A stretch of DNA of 5,152 bases. Origin: Acidobacteriaceae bacterium (GTDB taxonomy: Bacteria; Acidobacteriota; Terriglobia; Terriglobales; Acidobacteriaceae). The notes beneath the pieces were generated by a model. That model was not told the DNA's origin, made no database searches, and saw only the letters and a list, made by a program, of their open reading frames with translations. The DNA lies in the NCBI GenBank assembly GCA_003156235.1, contig PMGP01000463.1:1-5152 (forward strand), given 5' to 3'. A program made the translations under genes and the position numbers. Of the stretch, positions 1 through 5,152 are shown in pieces (position 1 is the first letter of the stretch; the number at the start of each line of letters is the position of its first letter).

Positions 1-574
1 AGTTGTAGAACGCCTCAAACAGTGCAACGCTGGGGATTCTCTTCTGCGCAAGCAGTTCGGTGAGATGGCGCGTGTAGAGCGCCCGGAAGGCCTCTGGCGT
101 AACGACGTAGCTCGCCCGTTTGCCATGCGTCCGAACAGTTGCTTCTAACCAACCTTTATCGATCCAGGACTGGATCTCCGTTTTTCGCACATGCAGAATC
201 CGCGCCAGTGAATCGATGGACATCATGTCGCAGCGGATCTCACGGATCTTCAGATCATTCCGTTCGAGCGCGCAGCGAACAGCCTTTACGCTCCGTCCCA
301 GCATCTTTGCCGTTTCCGCGACTGTGTGCGTGGCGAGGTGCTCGCGCAGCGTATCGATCTCATCATCGGTCCAACGCCGGTGCTCGCCGCGAATCTTCAA
401 GCCGGTCTTCATCACAAACCGCCAGCAAGCCTCTCTCGAACGTCCGCTGTGCCTTTGCAGGCGACGAACGAGTTGATCGAGCTTTTCACCGGACAGTGTG
501 CGGGCTTGGCTGGCGATCGCTTTGGCCTCATCGCTCCACTCACTGGCGGCGTTCCGGTTCAGCGCAGCAGTCAT
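1..574 (-). CDS. DNA-binding protein with SANT/Myb-like and HTH modules, 3' end cut by window
   Basis: The frame reads open without a stop from an ATG at 574-572 to the left edge, giving 191 codons of an incomplete protein that starts MTAALNRNAASEW. A GAGG sits seven bases upstream of the ATG, which supports this start. Residues about 67-108 look like a SANT/Myb-like or Sigma70-region-4-like helical module: RRWTDDEIDTLREHL, then a second helix containing VAETAKMLGRSVKAVRCAL. Residues about 118-146 form a second HTH of the MerR/excisionase style (MSIDSLARILHV, then EIQSWIDKGWLEA), followed by a likely wing and VTPEAFRALY. The role is presumably DNA binding in the cytoplasm, perhaps as a small regulator. 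I associate proteins of this style with accessory regions of Acidobacteriota, but the target is unknown. It lies 78 bp downstream of the GalT-like gene on the same strand, so co-transcription is possible but not shown. Confidence 0.75.
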   Translation of the reverse strand, partial: MTAALNRNAASEWSDEAKAIASQARTLSGEKLDQLVRRLQRHSGRSREACWRFVMKTGLKIRGEHRRWTDDEIDTLREHLATHTVAETAKMLGRSVKAVRCALERNDLKIREIRCDMMSIDSLARILHVRKTEIQSWIDKGWLEATVRTHGKRASYVVTPEAFRALYTRHLTELLAQKRIPSVALFEAFYN

Positions 575-652
575 CGGGGTACCTCAGGACACGGAGATCT
601 CTGCTGGAATATCAAGTTTCGGGCCGCCAAAGAAGCTTTTGACAGATTCTCC

Positions 653-1777
653 TTAGTGGCCTGACCAACCGGGTTGGCCAATGGCCGCTTTACACTTTTC
701 GGCAACGAACTCCGGTGGGACAGTGATGACGTGATCCTGAGTATCGAGCTCGAAACCGGCAAGCACATTTGTTTCAGTCCGTGGCACCAGTTCGGCAAAT
801 ACATGACCGACATCTTCACCAGACCGAATCAGGACATTCAATGCAGGCTCGACGGTGAAGATGCCTCGCCATGCCTTGACCGCCGTCTGGATTGCTGCAC
901 CGAATGCAACTGGATCTACCGAAGCTAAAAGGCTCCCGTGGCGTCGGGGTAGAACGAGCAGACTCCAATTGTGAATTGGTGCAGGGTCGGCCACCAAATC
1001 AATTGCCCCTGAATCGTCAGTCCAGACCAGAAGATTTGGATCCAGCGCGCCCATGCAGATGGGGCAATTGCCTTCCCATTGGGCGTTACGGTAAGCACGA
1101 ATCGCCTTAAACAGCGTTGGCGACTGCTGCACTACGTAGGTTTGTCCGTGCGGGCAAGCGACACTCTGGCCGGAAGGTGAGCGGCGCCCACCGTTAATGA
1201 ACGAGACAGCGGTCATTCCCTTGGAGACGGCCCATGTTTCGACCAACTGCCACGACCGCACCATCGCCGCCGGAACAGCCGGCCAAATTGTTGACAGGTC
1301 GTCGTCGTGATATGTGGGATGCACCGCAGAAACGAAACATGCCTCTTCCGTCGAGACGACCGCTGGCGTCAAATTCCAGAAGACGCGCACCAGGTGGCTC
1401 GCGGAAATGTCGTTGTACTGTTGAAGCTGGCTAGTCAACTCGTAATAGGTCTGGATGCGGCTCCTGTCTCGACCCTTGAGCCACGTTTCTGCTACCCTGA
1501 ACGAGCCTTCCTCATCGGGGATCACTGTTTCCATGCGGCGATCGACAAATGCCAAAACCGAAGGATGCTTTCCCCCGCAAAACAGACATTTTTCCCGCGG
1601 TGTATCGATCCTCTGCACCTTCTGCGGGTCAGCCTCAAAATGCCGCTCGCCACGTGCAGGGCAGATTCGAGCGGCCCGTGGCAGGATTGGATGGTCTACC
1701 CGGCGGCCAGGTTGACAAAAGATCTCCAAACGGGACCGCTCTACGCGGCCATCAAAACCACTCATTGTCGCGATCAT
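653..1777 (-). CDS. GalT-like / HIT-superfamily nucleotidyltransferase homologue (374 aa)
   Basis: This is a full-length protein close in size to galactose-1-phosphate uridylyltransferases. The visible GalT landmarks are a zinc-type CLFC (C64, C67), CFVSAVHPTYH (H153 at the position of the third GalT zinc ligand), NGGRRSPSGQS followed by CPHGQ (C208, H210, Q212), a second CPIC pair (C238, C241), a C-terminal HNWSLLVLPRRH segment (269-280), and GHVFAELVPR followed by AGFEL and PPEFVAE (324-360). In the family, the second His of HPH forms the covalent nucleotidyl intermediate; here that is H210. The first His is replaced by Cys, which could still bind zinc. The likely activity is transfer or phosphorolysis of a nucleoside monophosphate group in the cytoplasm; the substrate cannot be read. 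A strong AGGAG eight bases upstream fixes the ATG at 1777; the in-frame ATG at 1765 is too far from it. The gene is divergent from the RelA/SpoT and radical SAM operon. Family assignment is firm, classical galT identity is not. Confidence 0.82.
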   Translation of the reverse strand: MIATMSGFDGRVERSRLEIFCQPGRRVDHPILPRAARICPARGERHFEADPQKVQRIDTPREKCLFCGGKHPSVLAFVDRRMETVIPDEEGSFRVAETWLKGRDRSRIQTYYELTSQLQQYNDISASHLVRVFWNLTPAVVSTEEACFVSAVHPTYHDDDLSTIWPAVPAAMVRSWQLVETWAVSKGMTAVSFINGGRRSPSGQSVACPHGQTYVVQQSPTLFKAIRAYRNAQWEGNCPICMGALDPNLLVWTDDSGAIDLVADPAPIHNWSLLVLPRRHGSLLASVDPVAFGAAIQTAVKAWRGIFTVEPALNVLIRSGEDVGHVFAELVPRTETNVLAGFELDTQDHVITVPPEFVAEKCKAAIGQPGWSGH

Positions 1778-1797
1778 CGGTTTTTCTCCTGATCGCG
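1769..1797 (-). promoter_or_regulatory. Hairpin over the ribosome binding site and start codon of the GalT-like gene
   Basis: The two arms are an exact 8-bp inverted repeat: TGATCGCG at 1790-1797 and CGCGATCA at 1769-1776, separated by 13 bases. In the leftward mRNA the first A of the AGGAG Shine-Dalgarno (1786-1790) pairs in the stem, GGAG lies in the loop, and the start codon is split, with its A in the loop and UG in the stem. Such a structure could lower or regulate translation initiation. Part of the 3' arm is coding sequence, so chance is possible. The repeat is seen directly; the regulatory role is inference. Confidence 0.45.
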
Positions 1798-1979
1798 GAA
1801 GCAGCGCTGCACCCGAATACGATCGACTGCAGAATAGGTAATTGCGAAAGAGTTTGAACAGTCTGCGACGGTAGCGGCCCTTCGCAAATTGTCTTTGAAG
1901 CGTAGACTACAGGTATTAGACCCAAGGCATTAGATCAGGCAGAGGCTGCAGAGCCACGCAGTGAATCGGATGAGGAACT
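1778..1979. promoter_or_regulatory. Divergent intergenic region with presumed promoters of both transcription units
   Basis: About 200 bp separate the two divergent start codons, so promoters for both directions should lie here. A weak rightward candidate is TTGTCT (1889-1894) followed after 18 bases by GTATTA (1913-1918). A weak leftward candidate has TATTCT as -10 (complement of 1831-1836). Neither matches the sigma-70 consensus well, so they are only suggestions. A perfect 10-bp palindrome GCAGCGCTGC occupies 1801-1810, inside the presumed leader of the GalT-like gene. A GAGG at 1972-1975 serves the ATG at 1980 with rather short spacing. I see no coding frame of note in this stretch. Confidence 0.4.
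1840..1889. repeat. Inverted TTGCGAA half-sites, possible operator
   Basis: AATTGCGAAAG at 1840-1850 and CCTTCGCAAAT at 1879-1889 are inverted copies agreeing at 9 of 11 positions, with an exact TTGCGAA core. Their centres are about 39 bases apart, close to four helical turns, so they would sit on one face of the DNA. The right copy touches the weak candidate -35 of the rightward operon. The neighbouring winged-helix regulator encoded from 1980 would be the natural ligand. The repeat is seen; the operator role is inference. Confidence 0.35.
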
Positions 1980-3059
1980 ATGAGTCTGATTGATAACGAA
2001 CGGGTCCGAAAGTACCTTGAGGAATCATCTGTCCTTCGGAGTCTGGGCGAAAATAGTGGGCGACTGCTTCGCCTCCTCGTTGAGAAGACGTTGGAAGGTG
2101 CACCGCCTAAAGCGATGACCATCGCTGGCCTACGCTACGGCGTTGCAGTGCCATCCGTAGAGCAGGAGACGCAGATCAGAGACGGGATCGCAAGACTTCG
2201 CAAAGCTTTGAGCTTTTATTACGCCCAGGAGGGCGCGAATGACTCTGTCGTGTTGAGGATACCGAACAATGTCAAGCGGCAGGGCTACACGGTCGCGTGG
2301 ACGTTCGTGAATCGATCAGAGCCCGTGACTTCTGCAAGCGACCTGAGTACAACCACGACCGATCGCCCGTGGATCACTACATTGTCACGCAGCGGTTTGG
2401 CTAACGCCTTTCGCATAAAGCAGCAAAATTCGGAACGGTTGCTGAGGGTGAGGAAACTGATCCAAGAAGAATCCGGCCTGAAACACCCTCACTTTCGCCT
2501 GGCGGCAAGCTCCGGGTTTAGTTATCTCAATAGATCGATGGGGCCGGTGTGGGTGGAGGCGGGCCTAGGAGAAGCTGTTTACAATCGGAAAGCCAGATTC
2601 GACGTGGTGCTGGAATCGCCTTTCTCCGATTTTGCAGAATGCCGGGCCCTTGCCAACGCGGATTTTAGACATCACTGGGATCGCAAAGTCGATTTGCAAG
2701 CCTTAGAGACGCTAGAGGCAGAACGCCCAAACGTCGCAATTCGGGTCACCGAAATACCGGTCAATTGTTCGCTTTTTCTCACAAGCAAGAGCGTTTTTTA
2801 CGATCCATACTTGTGGGCACGCCCAAGCCGGGTTCATCCTACAGAGAACAACTTTTGGGTCTTGGAGTTTTGCCGCGGTGAACAAGACTACGATTGCTAC
2901 GAGCTCTTGACGAGGCACTTCGCATTTGTGTGGGAGAATAGCGTGACTCTGACCGACTTTTTACGGCAGGAGCCATCCTACCAACATCGTACCAAGCTGT
3001 TCGAACAGCGGGCAAAAACTCGACTCCGTCAAACGAAGGCGAAAGGACGGCGCGCATGA
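1980..3059 (+). CDS. Winged-helix regulator with C-terminal PLD-like sensor-type domain (359 aa)
   Basis: Residues about 8-110 form a winged-helix domain of a kind frequent in Acidobacteriota: VLRSLGENSGRLLRLLVEKT, then QIRDGIARLRKALSFYY as probable recognition helix, then VVLRIPNN ... RQGYTVAW as the wing. A linker rich in Ser and Thr (116-127) follows. Residues about 140-330 make a second domain with RLAASSGFSYLN (173-184), GPVWVEAGLGEAV (188-200), RFDVVLESPF (206-215), HHWDRKVDL (231-239), VAIRVTEIPVNCSLFLTS (252-269) and VFYDPYLWA (272-280). That pattern resembles the phospholipase-D-like, probably non-catalytic, sensor domains attached to bacterial HTH regulators; I see no HKD catalytic motif. 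The C-terminus (342-359) is strongly basic. GAGG four bases upstream supports the ATG. The stop overlaps the next gene as ATGA. The role is probably ligand-controlled regulation of this operon. The wHTH call is good, the C-terminal fold is tentative. Confidence 0.8.
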   Translation: MSLIDNERVRKYLEESSVLRSLGENSGRLLRLLVEKTLEGAPPKAMTIAGLRYGVAVPSVEQETQIRDGIARLRKALSFYYAQEGANDSVVLRIPNNVKRQGYTVAWTFVNRSEPVTSASDLSTTTTDRPWITTLSRSGLANAFRIKQQNSERLLRVRKLIQEESGLKHPHFRLAASSGFSYLNRSMGPVWVEAGLGEAVYNRKARFDVVLESPFSDFAECRALANADFRHHWDRKVDLQALETLEAERPNVAIRVTEIPVNCSLFLTSKSVFYDPYLWARPSRVHPTENNFWVLEFCRGEQDYDCYELLTRHFAFVWENSVTLTDFLRQEPSYQHRTKLFEQRAKTRLRQTKAKGRRA

Positions 3060-3931
3060 CGACGCTTGCTTATCAGGACATTGAGGAAAGCCTCTTGAGT
3101 TTTCGCGAAGGGCGGCAGTTCATTATGCCCGTGCTGCTCGGTTGTCTCGCTGAGCGCGACGCATGCGCAGACCCTTTTCTCGCTCTGTCTCGGTTCTTTT
3201 GTAGGCTGAAGAGCGCGGACAGCATCGTGGAAAAGGCGCGTCGCAAAGGAATCGAGATTCGTGGACCCAAAGACGTATCGGAGCGTATGACCGACATCCT
3301 TGGGTTCAGAATTATCGTAGCGGACCAGAAAGAGCTTCGGGCTTTCGATGCGCTCTTTAGACAGGCTTTCGAAGTCATTGAAGTTGAGGACCGAAATGAA
3401 ATACCTGGGGAGTTCGGCGACCGTGGAATCGATTACCGGGCTCGCTATCATCACAATGGCGAGCGGTACCCATTTGAGATCCAGCTGCGAACATTTCTTC
3501 AGCACTACTGGGCGAGCCGTACATTCCACTTTTTCCATAAGAAGCCTAGGGAGCTTGCTCTCGCTCATAAGGAAGCCCTCCGGAGGTTTGCAGCGTCTCT
3601 GGCTGATGCGGAGCAACGAAGCGAATTACTCGAAGATGAGAGGCCCGTGGGAGGCCGGCGAGTCGGCCCTGCTGATTTTGGGCTGATAACCGATCAGGTC
3701 CACCTAGTGGTAATCCAGTCGGGCGAACAATTCCATGACCAAGTGACCTTGACGCTCACTGGGCGCTCTGTCGAAGACCATGCCGCAATAGTAAGAAAGA
3801 AGATGTCGCTTTACGAAGTGTTTTCGTCTGTGGCCATTGTTGAATGCGCGTGCATGGGCTTTCTAGCGTTTCACTTAAACGAGCCACTGGTAAACGTTCC
3901 GCTTGAGCGCATTGGCAGAACGCAAGGGTAG
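3056..3931 (+). CDS. RelA/SpoT-type nucleotidyltransferase (alarmone synthetase-like), 291 aa, no HD domain
   Basis: The protein carries the RelA/SpoT synthetase fold without a hydrolase domain, so it resembles a stand-alone small synthetase. Visible motifs are RxKxxxSIxxK at 50-60 (R50, K52, S56, K60), the ATP-binding signature; DVSERMTDILGFRIIV at 73-88, with D80 at the Mg-binding Asp position; and EIQLRTFLQHYWA at 141-153, with E141 the second acidic residue. These predict pyrophosphate transfer from ATP to the 3' hydroxyl of a nucleotide or RNA. The usual GYxSxH motif is altered to DYRARYH (126-132), and the WAxxEH motif reads WASRTFH. A C-terminal part (about 208-291) has a strand VHLVVIQSG and a segment resembling the accessory domain seen in some RelA-domain proteins. 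AAGGA about ten bases upstream serves the ATG, which overlaps the preceding stop as ATGA. The family call is strong; the acceptor and activity are unknown. Confidence 0.85.
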   Translation: MTTLAYQDIEESLLSFREGRQFIMPVLLGCLAERDACADPFLALSRFFCRLKSADSIVEKARRKGIEIRGPKDVSERMTDILGFRIIVADQKELRAFDALFRQAFEVIEVEDRNEIPGEFGDRGIDYRARYHHNGERYPFEIQLRTFLQHYWASRTFHFFHKKPRELALAHKEALRRFAASLADAEQRSELLEDERPVGGRRVGPADFGLITDQVHLVVIQSGEQFHDQVTLTLTGRSVEDHAAIVRKKMSLYEVFSSVAIVECACMGFLAFHLNEPLVNVPLERIGRTQG

Positions 3932-3935
3932 GATG
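3924..3935 (+). promoter_or_regulatory. Ribosome binding site that decides the radical SAM start
   Basis: AAGGG at 3924-3928 lies four bases before an ATG at 3933, and the stop of the preceding gene (TAG, 3929-3931) ends one base before that ATG. This is a typical translational-coupling arrangement. An alternative in-frame TTG at 3903 would add ten residues but has no visible Shine-Dalgarno and would overlap the upstream gene by 29 bases. I therefore choose the ATG. Confidence 0.55.
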
Positions 3936-5045
3936 TTTCTCGATCGCAAACACCGGGTGATTTCCTGTCATGACACGTGGATCTCCATCGATCCGATAGT
4001 AGGCTGTCCTTTTTCATGCCAATATTGCGTCTTGCGTCACTCGAACGGTACCGGCCTACGACCTAAAGTCATATGTTCACCGCAAGAATGCGTAGAACAG
4101 CTACTTAAATATCCGCTTTTTGCTCGTAATGTCTCGCGTCTTGCTATCGGCAACGAAACCGACATGTTCCATGCACTGAACTTTGAATACTTGGTCGAGT
4201 TGCTACTTGCGCTGCAGGAAACAGATTTGAAAAACCAAATCGCTCTGATCACCAAGGCGCGACTGGATGCTGCTGGACTGAATCGTATTCGTGCGATTCG
4301 CGGTCTCCGCATACTCTTTTGCCTTAGCTACTCGGGTCTTGGACGGACTGTTGAGCCGAACTTCACCGACGATTGGTTTCGGTCAAACTTCGCGATCGTG
4401 AGGGACTTTGGCTTTCCGATTTTGCACTTCTGGCGACCGCTGCTACCGGAAAACTCCACACCCGAAGCAATCGAGAGGATGCTTTCTTTTGTTTCGCAGT
4501 TCGCAGATGCTAGTGTCTTTGTCGGTCTAAAGCTACACCCCGAGCTCACCAATATCATCGCCCAGGAAGGAAAGATTCCAGTCCCAGAGGGGAGGAGAGA
4601 AGATATAGGGGAGTGGTTGGAACCCGATGCGATTAGGCAGATTTATGCGATCGCGGGACAGATTTGTCCGGACTATCCACTTTACCGGCATACTTCCTGC
4701 GGGCTCGCCAAGATCATGGGTTGCCCGAACCACACCGGAACTGTTTATCGGGACGATATATGTCCACCCAGTCACTGCCCTAAAATCCAGCGATCCGTTT
4801 GTGAGGTGGGTCGCCGTACTCCCGCTCAATCCCAAATTGAGGAGGCCATCGCGAGGCTCGAACGAATGCCCACGTATTTCTGCACAGAGGACAATATCGT
4901 TTTCACGAGCCCGTTGTCGCAGGAGGAATATGCCTACTTGGTGCAAGCTCTCGCCTTTCCAGTGACCGGCAAGTCTGTTGAGTTGCAAAATCTGTACTAC
5001 GGCAACATCAATGAAGGGCGGTGGACTCCTCGGAGACGAATGTAG
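3933..5045 (+). CDS. Radical SAM enzyme, SPL/DNA-photolyase-like group, with C-terminal cysteine cluster (370 aa)
   Basis: Residues 25-32 contain the radical SAM cluster motif CPFSCQYC (C25, C29, C32), which holds the 4Fe-4S cluster that cleaves S-adenosylmethionine. Near it are ISIDPIVG before the motif and AIGNETDMFHALN (71-83) after it, a layout like spore-photoproduct-lyase (SplB) relatives. Barrel strands follow, with QIALITKARLD (102-112), LRILFCLSYSG (125-135) and PILHFWRPLLP (162-172). A second cysteine-rich stretch contains C256, C264, C277, C282 and C290, including TSCGLAKIMGCP and CPPSHCP; it may bind an auxiliary Fe-S cluster or zinc, or shape the substrate site. The C-terminal 65 residues form a small helical tail ending LQNLYYGNINEGRW. 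The enzyme should be cytoplasmic and SAM-dependent; the substrate, possibly nucleic acid or a nucleotide, is not readable. It is the last gene of the operon, one base after the RelA-like stop. Confidence 0.85.
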   Translation: MFLDRKHRVISCHDTWISIDPIVGCPFSCQYCVLRHSNGTGLRPKVICSPQECVEQLLKYPLFARNVSRLAIGNETDMFHALNFEYLVELLLALQETDLKNQIALITKARLDAAGLNRIRAIRGLRILFCLSYSGLGRTVEPNFTDDWFRSNFAIVRDFGFPILHFWRPLLPENSTPEAIERMLSFVSQFADASVFVGLKLHPELTNIIAQEGKIPVPEGRREDIGEWLEPDAIRQIYAIAGQICPDYPLYRHTSCGLAKIMGCPNHTGTVYRDDICPPSHCPKIQRSVCEVGRRTPAQSQIEEAIARLERMPTYFCTEDNIVFTSPLSQEEYAYLVQALAFPVTGKSVELQNLYYGNINEGRWTPRRRM

Positions 5046-5094
5046 TTGGCTCTCTTTAGCTGCCCACTATTTGCGAAACTCCTCCGGTCATCTT

Positions 5095-5111
5095 CCAGTT
5101 CTTAGAACTGG
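5095..5111. terminator. Palindrome downstream of the operon, possible terminator
   Basis: CCAGTTCT at 5095-5102 and AGAACTGG at 5104-5111 are exact inverted copies around a single T. As RNA this gives a 7-bp stem with a three-base loop, followed on the rightward strand by TTATTA. The position, 50 bases after the radical SAM stop, suits a terminator, but the T-tract is poor and the stem is only moderately G+C rich. A protein-binding site is an alternative. Confidence 0.35.
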
Positions 5112-5152
5112 TTATTACCCATTGATCGGCCTTTCATGAAGGACGCCAGCAA

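Noticed and set aside
139..664. Rightward open frames over the left-hand region
   Set aside because: They are antisense to the leftward DNA-binding protein frame, which shows recognisable helix-turn-helix motifs; their own translations are Arg/Ser-rich and motif-free.
665..686. Inverted repeat CCAACC-G-GGTTGG with nearby GGCC repeats, considered as a terminator of the GalT-like gene
   Set aside because: It lies before the stop codon inside the coding region and no T-tract follows in the leftward direction.
1307..1857. Rightward open frames antisense to the GalT-like gene
   Set aside because: The opposite strand carries the GalT landmarks and a strong ribosome binding site; these frames have neither.
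3029..3616. Leftward 195-codon frame antisense to the RelA/SpoT-like gene
   Set aside because: The synthetase motifs are unambiguous on the rightward strand, and the antisense frame has no recognisable domain.
3903..3932. TTG start giving ten more residues to the radical SAM protein
   Set aside because: No Shine-Dalgarno precedes it, whereas the ATG at 3933 has AAGGG upstream and sits one base after the previous stop.
5133..5140. TTCATGAA palindrome and an ATG at 5136 that could start a rightward gene
   Set aside because: No ribosome binding site precedes the ATG and only five codons are visible; an 8-bp palindrome is expected by chance.
5102..5152. Possible C-terminus of a converging leftward gene (16 open codons before a TAA at 5104-5102)
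   Set aside because: The stretch is too short to tell from chance and shows no recognisable motif; it is recorded because the palindrome at 5095-5111 would then serve both strands.

Overview
The window is bacterial chromosomal DNA of moderate G+C content. Five protein genes can be supported: two run leftward (1-574, cut by the window edge, and 653-1777) and three run rightward as a compact operon (1980-5045). I recognise no RNA gene, insertion sequence, CRISPR array or prophage gene. The N-terminal winged-helix type of the first operon gene, with an LLRLLVEKTLEG-like segment, is one I associate with Acidobacteriota. The SANT-like plus helix-turn-helix protein at the left edge fits that too. 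The taxonomic guess is tentative because it rests on protein style alone.

Layout. 1-574 (-): 5' part of a small DNA-binding protein with two DNA-binding modules. 653-1777 (-): a GalT/HIT-superfamily protein with most of the GalT zinc and nucleophile positions, but with Cys-Pro-His in place of His-Pro-His. 1778-1979: a divergent intergenic region holding a hairpin over the start of the GalT-like gene, a 10-bp palindrome and an inverted pair of TTGCGAA sites. 1980-3059 (+): winged-helix regulator fused to a C-terminal domain that resembles a PLD-like sensor fold. 3056-3931 (+): RelA/SpoT-type nucleotidyltransferase with the ATP-binding motif and catalytic acidic residues, but divergent in the GTP-side motifs. 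3933-5045 (+): radical SAM enzyme with CX3CX2C and a second cysteine-rich region near the C-terminus. 5046-5152: 3' flank with a 17-base palindrome.

How the parts may work together. The three rightward genes are joined by a 4-nt ATGA overlap and a 1-nt gap, so they are almost certainly co-transcribed and translationally coupled. They combine a DNA-binding sensor, a nucleotide pyrophosphokinase-like enzyme and a radical SAM enzyme; a nucleotidyltransferase-like GalT homologue is transcribed divergently from the same 200-bp region. This suggests a nucleotide-centred signalling, modification or conflict system with its own regulator. I do not recall this combination as a described system. The joint function is inference; the gene families and operon structure are read from the sequence.
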